From positions 1 to 13,338 of the forward strand of contig LIIK01000040.1 of the NCBI GenBank assembly GCA_001421095.1: a stretch of DNA of 13,338 bases, read 5' to 3'. Below are positions 6,198 to 13,338 of the stretch, one piece after another. The translations under genes were made by a program, and so were the position numbers. Within the stretch, counting starts at the first letter, position 1. Every line of letters begins with the position of its first letter. The notes beneath the pieces are model-generated. The model did not search any database. It saw nothing but the letters and a program-made list of their open reading frames with translations, and was not told where the DNA came from. The DNA is from Candidatus [Bacteroides] periocalifornicus (GTDB taxonomy: Bacteria; Bacteroidota; Bacteroidia; Bacteroidales; CAJPTX01).

Positions 6198-6851
6198 TCA
6201 CGCTTGGGTTAGCCCCGCCAGCATATTCGGGTTGCACGCCACCCAGGTTACCGCGTAGCCCTCCAGGAAGGCGTACTCCATGCTGAAGGTCTGCACCCTC
6301 CCGTTCATCCGCACGCGCATCCGCAGCAAGCCCTGCTTCTGCACCCGCGCTATGGGCAGCATCGTAATATCCACGAAAGAGTTCAGCCCCTCCATGCCGG
6401 GGAGCTTGTAGAAGGCCTCCTTGGCGCTCCACACCAGGGCCATCCTATCATCATCGTGCACATCTATCCATGCGATCTCCCCGAGGGTGAGGTACTTATC
6501 GGCAATCTTCGCGTAGGGGCGATCGAGCGATTCGATATCGAGCCCTACGTAGAAATCTGTGCTGGCAATCACCGCCACGTAGGGGTACGAGTGGGAGATG
6601 GAGATGTGCTGGCGATCATTGCTCAGGTAGGGGCGCCGATTGGGGGCGTAGATGATGCTATCGGTTATCCCGAGCATCTTCAGGCAGCACCGGGTGGCGA
6701 GCCACTCGAGCCGACGCTTGGGGTCCTGGAACTGCATGAGCACCGGGAACGAGTCGCCCCCGATGATCCGCTTTAGCGCATCCTCATCCTCCTCTATGCG
6801 CCATATGGCGAGCTGCGCTACCCCGGTGTTCACCTTGAGGAATTCTGGCAT
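6198..6851 (-). CDS. 4'-phosphopantetheinyl transferase superfamily protein
   Basis: 217 residues from the chosen ATG at 6851. Enzymes of this type move the 4'-phosphopantetheine arm from coenzyme A onto a Ser of carrier proteins used in fatty-acid, polyketide or peptide synthesis. Visible motifs: RRLEWLATR (46-54), ISISHSYPYVAV (83-94), the metal-binding VGLDIES (102-108; Asp105, Glu107) and WSAKEAFYK (141-149; Lys144, Glu145). The two-motif layout and length suggest the Sfp-like group rather than the short AcpS type, but which carrier it modifies cannot be told. The frame is open to an ATG at 6893. I prefer 6851 because MPEFLKVNTGVAQLAIWRIEE resembles family starts. It lies 144 bp after gldD and four bases before radA, in the same direction. 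Confidence 0.88.
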   Translation of the reverse strand: MPEFLKVNTGVAQLAIWRIEEDEDALKRIIGGDSFPVLMQFQDPKRRLEWLATRCCLKMLGITDSIIYAPNRRPYLSNDRQHISISHSYPYVAVIASTDFYVGLDIESLDRPYAKIADKYLTLGEIAWIDVHDDDRMALVWSAKEAFYKLPGMEGLNSFVDITMLPIARVQKQGLLRMRVRMNGRVQTFSMEYAFLEGYAVTWVACNPNMLAGLTQA

Positions 6852-6995
6852 GGCTGGCAGGTGTTTATTCTTACGTGAAGCTGGTGATTGCACCGCATAC
6901 TCTACTGGTAGCTTATAGTCTCTCCTCGTTGGCTGGGCACTGGGGATTGCAAACCCGAGAGGGCGCGATGGTTGAACCTTTCCCCCTCTTCACCC

Positions 6996-7553
6996 CTACT
7001 TCCATTCCAACGTCTGTATTAGTCGTTCTATGTCAGCCGTCAGGAAATTCACCGCGGGGGCCAGCGAATCGGCATTCGGCTCGCAGTCAAAGTAAAGCGC
7101 GCCCCGCAGGTAGTGGCTGGCGCTGTCGGTAGCGTAGAACTGCACATTGCTAGCCGCATTCCCGTAGATTTTGAATAGCACCGCGTACACCCGATGCTCT
7201 GGCACATCTATGCTCAGCTCCTCTATGGCATCGGCCTTTATGGTATGCTTGTAGGCCATCCGATGCGCATCGTCTACCAGGGTGTCCAGGGCGCCCGGGC
7301 GGTAGTAGTAGGTAAGATGCAAGGTCCCCTTAAGGTCGGGGAACAGAACATCCTGCCCGATGCCATCGTCGAGCAGCTGGAGCTTTGCGTAGACGGGTAA
7401 CTGCACCCGGTAGGGTAACGTGGTGTCTACCAGTCGATACACCTTCTCAGGCAATGCTATACGAGGATACCCCTCGGGCCTGGGTACCGGCGGTGTGCCG
7501 CAAGACCCCAAAAAGAGCGCAACTAGGGGGAGTAGCCCGAGAATCCATTTCAT
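6996..7553 (-). CDS. gldD: Gliding motility lipoprotein GldD
   Basis: 185 residues from ATG at 7553. The N-terminus is a lipoprotein signal (MKWILGLLPLVALFLGSC, lipobox LGSC, lipidated Cys18), so the mature protein should be membrane-anchored facing the periplasm. The body matches GldD, including YPRIALPEKVYRL, the LHLTYY region, KADAIEELSIDVPEHRVYAVLF, YGNAASNVQFYATDS and HYLRGALYF, ending in LEWK. GldD is required for gliding in Flavobacterium and is linked to type IX secretion function. It also occurs in non-gliding Bacteroidota. The frame is open to a TTG at 7649, but that start would place about 32 odd residues before the signal and overlap the repeated segment at 7627-7665. It follows gldE, as is common in this phylum. 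Confidence 0.9.
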   Translation of the reverse strand: MKWILGLLPLVALFLGSCGTPPVPRPEGYPRIALPEKVYRLVDTTLPYRVQLPVYAKLQLLDDGIGQDVLFPDLKGTLHLTYYYRPGALDTLVDDAHRMAYKHTIKADAIEELSIDVPEHRVYAVLFKIYGNAASNVQFYATDSASHYLRGALYFDCEPNADSLAPAVNFLTADIERLIQTLEWK

Positions 7554-7626
7554 CCTTTGAGCGTATCTTACCGCCATATGGCGTGCCGCACCATCACTGC
7601 CCGCGACAAGCGTTCGCCTCACCTCA

Positions 7627-7665
7627 ATAACCGTAAGTATCCGATTCAAAACTCAATACCTCAAC
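7627..7665. repeat. Direct repeat upstream of gldD, copy 1
   Basis: A 24-bp block beginning ATAACCGTAAGTAT and ending GATTCAAA (7627-7650) recurs at 7712-7735 with only two bases different. In both copies ACCTCAAC follows after a short variable stretch (7658-7665 here). The copies are 85 bp apart in the 299-bp gap between gldE and gldD, which holds no other gene. Confidence 0.7.
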
Positions 7666-7711
7666 AAAAAACTCTATAACCGCAAGGCTCGCCGCATTGC
7701 CCCCTCCTACG

Positions 7712-7744
7712 ATAACCGTAAGTATTTGATTCAAAGACCTCAAC
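7712..7744. repeat. Direct repeat upstream of gldD, copy 2
   Basis: This is the second copy of the segment at 7627-7665: 22 of 24 bases match in the main block (7712-7735), followed by ACCTCAAC at 7737-7744. A duplicated leader or promoter segment for gldD is possible, but neither copy contains a convincing -33/-7 pair on the minus strand. Confidence 0.7.
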
Positions 7745-7764
7745 CTTTACAAAAAGCGGCTAAA

Positions 7765-7788
7765 TGACGGGGCACGCCGCTTCGCTAC
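7765..7788 (-). repeat. Dispersed palindromic repeat, copy C (diverged)
   Basis: The reverse complement GTAGCGAAGCGGCGTGCCCCGTCA matches copy A (1837-1862) except at four positions. The preceding ACAAAAAGCGGCTAAA resembles the flank of copy B. It is intergenic, just downstream of gldE. Confidence 0.55.
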
Positions 7789-7852
7789 GGTCGTTGATCA
7801 TTGCAAGTTCCAGCTCAACCAGCCTGGAGGGCTGCCGAACGGGCCCCATCCA

Positions 7853-9154
7853 TCACCCCACCTTCTCCACGCGCACCTGCTCTATCCGCCGGTTGGTAAC
7901 CTCCTCCACCGAGAGCTTGAGGTGCTTCACCACGAGGGTCTCGCCCTTAAGGGGGAATCGCCCCAAACGCTCTAGGATAAGCCCTCCCAGCGTTTCGGCC
8001 TCCCCCTGCACATCGTCGAGGTAGCCCTCCTCCAACCCGAGAATCCGCCCGAAATCATTCAGCTGCACCTTGGCCTGGAATAGGTAGGCCCCATCGTCTT
8101 GCCGCACAAAGAGTTCCTCTTTGCCGTCGCTCTCATCGCCAATCTCCCCGAAAACCTCCTCCAAGATATCCTCCAGCGTCACTATGCCGCACGTTCCCCC
8201 GTACTCATCCACCACCACCGCGAGGTGTATATGCTCCTTCTGGAATTCGGCAAAAAGATCCTTTATCTTCTTGTTCTCAGGCACATAGTAGGCGGGGCGA
8301 AGCAGCCGCTGCCATGGGTAGTCGGCGGGCTCGTCTATATGGGGGAGCAGGTCCTTCATGTAGAGCACGCCGAGTATGCTGTCTAGCGTCTCCTCAAACA
8401 CCGGGAGGCGGCTGTAGCCACTCTCGAGCGCCGTGCGCTTCAGCGTATTGTAGTCCACAGAGCCCTCTACCGCCACCACATCTAGTCGGGGTTTCATGAT
8501 CTCCACAGCCTCCACGTGCCCGTAGTGGACTATCCGCTCGAGTATCGACCGTTCCTCAGGTTCATGCCCATTCGTGATCTCGAGGGCCTGCCCGAGGTCA
8601 TCTATCGACAGGGTATACTCTGGCTGAAAGCGGCTGTTGAGCCGAACCGCAGCCCACTCCAGCAGCCCAGAGAATGGCTTGAGGATGACGAAGAGCCCGT
8701 ACAACGGGAGCGCAGCGCCCACCGAGTAGCGGAGCGGAAAACCCGCGCCCAGCAGCTTAGGCATAATCTCGCCAAAGAGCAACAGCATAAAGGTGATAGC
8801 AACCACCTTGACCACAAAGCCCGCCACGGGGGAATCTGAGAAATCGACCAGCCCGTTCGTGATGAATTCAGACAGGATAACGATCCCCACATTCACGAAA
8901 TTGTTACCGATGAGTATGGTGGCCAGCAGGCGCTCTTGCCTATCGAGCATCTGGAGAACCCTGCGGCAGGCAGGAGTCCGCTCCTGGCGGTCGCGCAGCC
9001 AGTCGAGATCCCTAGGGCGGAGCGAGAAGAACGCAGCCTCTGAGCCCGACATGAAGGCCGATAGCAACAGCAGCACCACTAGCACCGCGAGCTCAACCCA
9101 CACCCAGCCCCCCGGCCGGAGAAACTGCACCGTAAGCAAACCTGACGAATCCAA
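7853..9154 (-). CDS. gldE: Gliding motility-associated membrane protein GldE (DUF21/CBS/CorC-HlyC)
   Basis: 433 residues in the order typical of the HlyC/CorC family: a DUF21 membrane domain with about four hydrophobic segments (about 18-37, 77-101, 109-128, 146-165), a pair of CBS domains (about 210-272 and 288-340, with VVDEYGGTCGIVTLEDILEEVFGEIGDE at the second), and a C-terminal CorC_HlyC domain (355-430). Relatives are proposed magnesium or other ion transporters. The GldE call rests on this architecture plus its position directly before gldD, since gldE-gldD linkage is characteristic of Bacteroidota, and GldE is reported to be functionally related to GldD in Flavobacterium. It begins 23 bp after the ssb stop and is probably co-transcribed with ssb. 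Confidence 0.9.
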   Translation of the reverse strand: MDSSGLLTVQFLRPGGWVWVELAVLVVLLLLSAFMSGSEAAFFSLRPRDLDWLRDRQERTPACRRVLQMLDRQERLLATILIGNNFVNVGIVILSEFITNGLVDFSDSPVAGFVVKVVAITFMLLLFGEIMPKLLGAGFPLRYSVGAALPLYGLFVILKPFSGLLEWAAVRLNSRFQPEYTLSIDDLGQALEITNGHEPEERSILERIVHYGHVEAVEIMKPRLDVVAVEGSVDYNTLKRTALESGYSRLPVFEETLDSILGVLYMKDLLPHIDEPADYPWQRLLRPAYYVPENKKIKDLFAEFQKEHIHLAVVVDEYGGTCGIVTLEDILEEVFGEIGDESDGKEELFVRQDDGAYLFQAKVQLNDFGRILGLEEGYLDDVQGEAETLGGLILERLGRFPLKGETLVVKHLKLSVEEVTNRRIEQVRVEKVG

Positions 9155-9177
9155 AATCCAATGGGGTTACTCTGCCT

Positions 9178-9639
9178 CTAAAACGGGAGGTCGGGCCTAT
9201 CGGGATCGGGGTTTACCACCTTATACTCTGGCGACTCCGACTCGTGCAACGCATCCATCCCCCCATCCTCACTGCTCGTATAGCCCGTGGCATTCGGCTT
9301 AGACTGACCGCTCCCCCCGCCCAGCATCTCCATGCCCGATACTAGGATCTCTGTAATGTAATGCTTAATCTGCGCCTTATCCTCCCACTGCCGGTAGGTA
9401 ATACGCCCCTCCACGTAGAGCTTATCGCCCTTATGCACATACTTCTCCACCACCTGTGCCAGCCCACGCCAAAACACGAGCCTATGCCACTCCGTCTGCT
9501 CCCGGCGCTCGCCGCTCCGTAAACGATAGGCTTCGGTGGTGGCCAGCCGAACCACCGCCGTGCAATCGCCTCCCTCTAGGTAGCGAACCTCGGGGTCCGC
9601 CCCCACATTCCCGATAAGGATAACTCTATTAACCCCCAT
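9178..9639 (-). CDS. ssb: Single-stranded DNA-binding protein
   Basis: 153 residues. The N-terminal OB fold (about 1-105) begins MGVNRVILIGNVGADPEVRYL and contains the family motifs TEWHRLVFWRGLAQVVEKYVHKGDKLYVEGRI and YITEILVSGMEML. A short glycine/serine-containing linker leads to an acidic tail ending DPDRPDLPF, the tip that recruits partner proteins. The protein coats single-stranded DNA in replication and repair. It opens the ssb-gldE-gldD run and has a -7 box just upstream. A second ssb elsewhere in the genome is possible. Confidence 0.96.
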   Translation of the reverse strand: MGVNRVILIGNVGADPEVRYLEGGDCTAVVRLATTEAYRLRSGERREQTEWHRLVFWRGLAQVVEKYVHKGDKLYVEGRITYRQWEDKAQIKHYITEILVSGMEMLGGGSGQSKPNATGYTSSEDGGMDALHESESPEYKVVNPDPDRPDLPF

Positions 9640-9668
9640 AGCACACCCATTTTAGCCTTTACGTTGCG

Positions 9669-9676
9669 CAAAGGTA
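9669..9676 (-). promoter_or_regulatory. Bacteroidota -7 box for ssb
   Basis: TACCTTTG followed by C (reading 9676 to 9669) sits 29 bp before the ssb start codon. The -33 region is weak (TTAT at about 20 bp). It probably drives ssb and gldE, and perhaps genes further down. Confidence 0.7.
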
Positions 9677-10310
9677 GCTATTTTGGAGGAGACCGCATAA
9701 CCCCCGCGAATATTTACCACCAGCCCCCTATCCGTAGCCCGCACACGATGCACAGCCCCGCCCGAACGATGCGTTTTCCAGTGTCCACAAATAGGGGTTT
9801 CATCTAGGTATGCGCCGTACCAACCCCGTACCATCGCCGTACCAGGGCCGCTGCACCCTCGGATTTCATGCCAAAATCCGAGGGTGCACTAGAGTTGGTG
9901 TTAAGTTGGTATTGAGTTGGTACGGCTTTGCCCCCTGGATGGATACCCCAAAAAGGGAACAGATCGCCTCTACAAGCTGGTGCAGCTGCTGGGTCGTCTG
10001 CCGCCTTTTCCCGAGCTCGCCCCCGTCTGACCCTATGCCTATTTTTGGGTATTTTTATTTTGGGAACCCCAGAACAAATTGGGAAAATCGGGCCGGCGAA
10101 AATGGGAGAACACTCGACGTTATGGGAGTTGAAAAATGTGTATGGTTCAGCACAATCTACAGCCAATTTCAATTTGCAACAAGCTCTGCTACAAGCTATC
10201 TGTTGCCATTCCATTCCTCTACATCCTCTTTCTTTCAATGGCTCGCTGCGCCTGGCTATCCTACCAAGGGGCGTAGCGGATGCCCATATGGCCACTACAG
10301 CCCAGGTGTG
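9677..10310. other. Non-coding region between ssb and the surface-protein gene
   Basis: Both flanking genes read away from this stretch. The open frames here overlap each other on both strands, match no family I recognise and run across the repeat element at 9815-9926. Base composition becomes AT-richer from about 10035. Apart from that dyad element I see no RNA gene, terminator or mobile-element gene. The 3' part presumably carries control sequences for the gene at 10375. Confidence 0.6.
9815..9926. repeat. Symmetric element: 3 + 3 phased 11-bp boxes flanking a 15-bp-stem hairpin
   Basis: Left arm: CCGTACCA at 9815, 9826 and 9837, exactly 11 bp apart. Centre: a perfect 15-bp inverted repeat (9852-9866 with 9874-9888; arm TGCACCCTCGGATTT) around the 7-base loop CATGCCA. 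Right arm: AGTTGGT at 9893, 9904 and 9915, again exactly 11 bp apart. The arms oppose each other (CCGTACCAAC outermost left, GTTGGTACGG outermost right), so the outer ends pair over about 11 bases (GCCGTACCAAC/GTTGGTACGGC). All of this is read directly from the sequence. It might be a miniature mobile element or a multi-site protein-binding region; no coding function is apparent. Confidence 0.85.
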
Positions 10311-10318
10311 TACCTTTG
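10311..10318 (+). promoter_or_regulatory. Bacteroidota -7 box for the surface-protein gene
   Basis: TACCTTTG followed by C lies 57 bp ahead of the ATG at 10375. A -33 box is not clear (CATATG is about 20 bp upstream). The transcript would have a leader of roughly 45-50 bases. Confidence 0.6.
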
Positions 10319-10374
10319 CAGCCTGGAATGAACAGGCATATCAACAGTAACTAACAAACATACAGTACATTTAC

Positions 10375-13338
10375 ATGCTACACATCAAATACCTTCGAAC
10401 CCTAGCCACCTGGCTGCTGGGGGGAGCACTGCTCCTGGGAGGTCAACACGCACTAGCCGATGGCTACGGATTCAAAATAGCTGGGGTAGAGGTGACCGAC
10501 GCGAACGTGAATTCGCTGGATGAGGCCCTAGGGGCCAGCAAGCTCACCGCCGGGACCATCACCTACAAAACGGGGGAACACCTCCTGCAGCTCGAGTCCG
10601 TAACCCTTACGGCGGGCGAGGAGAACGCCCTCGAATTCACGCAGGCCGGCGAGTACACCCTAGCGGTAGAGGGCGAGCCGGGCTCCATAAGCTCACAGAA
10701 GATGGGGATAGTACTCTCCGAGGGGGTGAAGCTCACCATAAAAAGCCGCACCCAAGGCATGTTCTCCATCACGGGTACTACGCATGGGGTTAAGCTCACA
10801 AAAGCCGAATTGGTCATAAACGGCGGGGCGGTACTCATAGTGGCTGAGCAGAAACTCCCAGAGGAGAACCCCAATGTGCAGGACAAGATGGTATGGGCCA
10901 TACAGGGCGATGCCCAACCCCAGACTACGCTCCGGGTGCTAGCGGCCTCCCTTACCCTCCAGGCCAGAATCACCAACGACCAGAATCAGGTAAAGAAAAA
11001 GGGAATTTGCCTGGCCGATGCCAATGTCTCGCTCATTTCCTGCATCGTAGTCACACCAAAGGGCGCTGTGGTAGACAACCCGCACGGGGTAAAAAATAGC
11101 GATGGGCAACTAGTGGCGGAGACGCTCGAGATAGAGGAATCGCTCGGGCTAGAGATTGCGGGGATTCCCATCACCCGGGCGAATGCGGGTGACCTCGCCA
11201 GCACGCTAGGCCCCGATATTCTCAGCGGCGAAGCCCGCTTCAACGCCGATACCCACGAACTCTGGCTGGGCGACAACGCCAGCATAAACGGCGGAGAGAA
11301 GCCGGCCATACGCCTACTCGAGGGGAAAAACCTAGCCCTGGCAATCTACGGGAGTGGCTCGCTCTCTAGCAAGGTGAATGCCGTGGAGATGGGCAACGAC
11401 GCCTTGGTGACGGTGAACCCTGTCAGCGGAGCTTACGACATTGCCTCAACGCTGACAGTAACGAGCGATGCGGCTGCCTTTAACCTGGTGGATGCGCAGC
11501 TTTCCCTCGGGGCGAATATAACCTGCATACTGAAAGGTGCCAAGCGCGGCATAGCGGGTACCTCCAGTAGCAAACTCTACATCCAGAGCCGCACCACCAT
11601 TGCCAGCAGCGCAGAGGGGGCCATAGTAGGTGTAGAGCCCGTGGTTGACCCTCCCGTATCCATACTGGATCCCTCGGGCGCTATCGTCAGCTCGCTGGGG
11701 CTCACTGATGCCACCAATACTCCCATAAAGAGCAAAGTGGAGATCGGCATGGCCTTTGGGGTACGCATCGCAGGGCTACAGATTACCGACCTCAACGCTT
11801 CTGACCTCACCGCCGCGCTGGGGGCTTCCAAGGCCACAGGCAACATCCGATTCGCAAACTATACTCTATACCTAGGGAATAATGCCACAATAGATGGCGG
11901 CGACTCCCCGGCCCTAGAGATTACGAACGATGATGATGTCACCTACACCATAGACTTCAGAGGCAATGCCCAGCTGAAATCGACTACCTCGGGGCTACTC
12001 CTCAACCGACAAGCAAAGCTGATAACCCTCCAATCCAGCACAGACGGCATGCTATCCTTCACCTCCACGCAGGGCAACGCCATAGAGCTACAGCGGGATG
12101 CTAAGCTTACCCTAGAATACGGCTCTGGGGTGACGGCCACAGGAGAGAAATATGGCATAGTAGGCTCCGATGCCGAAGAGCTGGAAGTGGCCGTTCAATA
12201 CCTACAGGCCGAGGGTAAAGCGGGCGCAATAGCCCATGTATCCCTGAAGCTGAAAGGTGAAATGAGCATAATAGAACCCACAGGCGCCCGCTACGATGAG
12301 GCTAAGCACTCTGTGGTAGATGCCGAGGGCAATGTGGTGAAGGGACGTGTAACGCTAAACAAGCCTACGCCAGCAGGGTTTACTATAGCCAGCATCCCCG
12401 TAACCTCTGCCAACGCCGATAACCTAGTGAACGGCAGCACTATAAAGGGGCAACAGGTTCACTATGACTTCACTACCCAGACCCTCATCCTACAGGGCGC
12501 CACGATAGATGGAGGCATCGCCGCCAACGAGATGGACTTCCCCGCAACCCTCACTATCAAGCTGCTAGGGGCCAATAGGATAACCTCGCAGGGTGATGGT
12601 TTCGCTGTGCCCAAGCTCCGCATTACAGGGGCTGGCGCCCTAAACGTGAAGAGCACCACCAGCGCCTACAGGGGCGATGCCTACGCCTACAACGGGAAAA
12701 GCCTCATGGTAGATGGAGGCTGCACGGTGGAATTTGAAGGCGACACCTACGGCATAGAGGGTAACGGGGCTACGCTCACCGTGAACAAGAGCACCCTCAA
12801 AGCCAAGGGCGGGGTGTACGATATCGACCTAAGCGGGTACTCTGGCTGGGATGATTGCACGCTGAAAGAACCCGAAGGGGCAAAGATAACCGAGGAAGAC
12901 GGCACCTACAGCGTAACGAAAGATGGCGAACTGGTGGTAGAAGAGTGGGTGGTATTTAGCCCTGCCAACCCCGCTGTCTACTACACCTGCACCCTCCAGA
13001 CAACGCCCGCCGAAGCATCGCTACTCGTAATGGATGCTGAAGGCAATGAATACAAGGCTGGCGACCCGATCCCCGCGGGCACAATCCTCACGGTGAAGGC
13101 CGCTGAAGGATGGGAGCTGAAGGAGCTGAAAGTGGCTGGCGAGGATGTGACGGCGCAGGCGGTGAAGGGCATCTACACCTTCACTCTCTCCAAAGATACG
13201 GAAATCGTAGCAACGTTCAAGGCCAAAGGGCAGCCTGGGCAGCAATTCACCCTATCCTTCACCCAGCCAGCTAACGGCACGCTGAAAGTGCTGCGCAATA
13301 CAGACGAAGTAGCCCCCGGCAGCAAGCTGGATGAGGGC
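10375..13338 (+). CDS. Large secreted modular surface protein, 3' end beyond the window
   Basis: The first 988 codons of an uninterrupted frame, with no stop before the right edge. Residues 1-28 are a signal peptide (basic LHIKYLR, hydrophobic TWLLGGALLLGG, cleavage after HALA). Four modules follow, starting at about residues 33, 259, 463 and 669, so the spacing is 226, 204 and 206. Each opens with an [IV/L]-x-IAG-[IV]-x-[IV]-T-x-x-N-A-like strand, passes through a YxLYLGNNATIDGG-like string, continues in a repetitive beta-rich region and closes with PxGA followed by a DxxGxxV strand. From about residue 869 there is an InlB-B-type repeat (TTPAEASLLVMD ... AGTILTVKAAEGWELKELKV ... TEIVATF), and a second begins near 956. 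The layout is typical of Bacteroidota cell-surface proteins, and a T9SS sorting tail would be expected downstream. Binding target and function are unknown. Confidence 0.88.
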   Translation, partial: MLHIKYLRTLATWLLGGALLLGGQHALADGYGFKIAGVEVTDANVNSLDEALGASKLTAGTITYKTGEHLLQLESVTLTAGEENALEFTQAGEYTLAVEGEPGSISSQKMGIVLSEGVKLTIKSRTQGMFSITGTTHGVKLTKAELVINGGAVLIVAEQKLPEENPNVQDKMVWAIQGDAQPQTTLRVLAASLTLQARITNDQNQVKKKGICLADANVSLISCIVVTPKGAVVDNPHGVKNSDGQLVAETLEIEESLGLEIAGIPITRANAGDLASTLGPDILSGEARFNADTHELWLGDNASINGGEKPAIRLLEGKNLALAIYGSGSLSSKVNAVEMGNDALVTVNPVSGAYDIASTLTVTSDAAAFNLVDAQLSLGANITCILKGAKRGIAGTSSSKLYIQSRTTIASSAEGAIVGVEPVVDPPVSILDPSGAIVSSLGLTDATNTPIKSKVEIGMAFGVRIAGLQITDLNASDLTAALGASKATGNIRFANYTLYLGNNATIDGGDSPALEITNDDDVTYTIDFRGNAQLKSTTSGLLLNRQAKLITLQSSTDGMLSFTSTQGNAIELQRDAKLTLEYGSGVTATGEKYGIVGSDAEELEVAVQYLQAEGKAGAIAHVSLKLKGEMSIIEPTGARYDEAKHSVVDAEGNVVKGRVTLNKPTPAGFTIASIPVTSANADNLVNGSTIKGQQVHYDFTTQTLILQGATIDGGIAANEMDFPATLTIKLLGANRITSQGDGFAVPKLRITGAGALNVKSTTSAYRGDAYAYNGKSLMVDGGCTVEFEGDTYGIEGNGATLTVNKSTLKAKGGVYDIDLSGYSGWDDCTLKEPEGAKITEEDGTYSVTKDGELVVEEWVVFSPANPAVYYTCTLQTTPAEASLLVMDAEGNEYKAGDPIPAGTILTVKAAEGWELKELKVAGEDVTAQAVKGIYTFTLSKDTEIVATFKAKGQPGQQFTLSFTQPANGTLKVLRNTDEVAPGSKLDEG

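Noticed and set aside
7554..7649. A longer GldD starting at TTG 7649
   Set aside because: It would bury the lipoprotein signal about 32 residues inside and overlap the duplicated 24-bp segment; ATG at 7553 gives a clean signal and lipobox.
9893..9921. Short direct repeats that could suggest a CRISPR array
   Set aside because: The units are 11 bp in total with no spacers of distinct sequence, and no cas genes are nearby.
9815..9926. Replication origin or iteron array
   Set aside because: No replication initiator gene, no recognisable DnaA boxes and no clear AT-rich unwinding region immediately beside the boxes.
9869..10054. A minus-strand frame without a start (includes GKRRQTTQQLHQLVEAICSLFG) that looks faintly protein-like
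   Set aside because: There is no start codon, it ends inside the hairpin loop, and I cannot match it to a family; a decayed gene fragment is possible but unsupported.
9804..10331. Overlapping open frames of 140-173 codons on both strands between ssb and the surface-protein gene
   Set aside because: They cross the hairpin and phased repeats, encode no recognisable domain and overlap each other on opposite strands; they read as open frames in GC-rich non-coding DNA.
10563..13245. Several minus-strand open frames inside the surface-protein gene
   Set aside because: They are antisense shadows of a continuous 988-codon plus-strand frame with signal peptide and repeated modules.

Overview
The window reads as Bacteroidota chromosome, most like Porphyromonas or a close relative. 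The evidence is gliding/T9SS genes (gldD, gldE), a type IX sorting-signal tail, a Bacteroidota-type AtpD with an internal insertion, promoters carrying the TAnnTTTG -7 box (repeatedly TACCTTTGC), and an IS256-like transposase with an N-terminal zinc ribbon. The genus is an inference from gene content, not a database result. All genes from atpC to ssb lie on the minus strand.

Layout: (1) 1-1162 is an accessory patch. A minus-strand transposase runs off the left edge, and next to it lies a plus-strand 3' remnant of a T9SS-secreted protein, cut off upstream and broken by a one-base frameshift, with its terminator intact. (2) 1237-1710 holds tRNA-Cys (minus) and a CAT-anticodon tRNA (plus), divergently transcribed, each with its own promoter and terminator. 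(3) 1933-3968 is an atpD-atpC pair with a well-formed promoter but no other ATP synthase genes in the window. (4) 4095-4620 is a monocistronic DUF805 membrane protein with promoter and strong terminator. (5) 4829-9676 is a minus-strand housekeeping run in transcription order ssb, gldE, gldD, a 4'-phosphopantetheinyl transferase, radA. (6) 9677-10374 is a non-coding stretch with a striking symmetric element: two sets of three boxes at exact 11-bp spacing flanking a perfect 15-bp-stem hairpin. (7) 10375 to the right edge is the first 988 codons of a large secreted surface protein made of four roughly 205-residue modules followed by InlB-B-type repeats.

Functionally, GldD and GldE belong to the gliding/type IX secretion gene set, and both the broken remnant and the large right-hand gene look like cargo of such a system (the cargo status of the right-hand gene is inferred because its C-terminus is outside the window). 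SSB and RadA are DNA replication and recombination-repair proteins. I did not find a complete new multi-gene system. The most unusual signals are the phased dyad element at 9815-9926, a palindromic repeat at three intergenic sites, a duplicated segment upstream of gldD, and two homopolymer-associated frameshifts close together at the left end.
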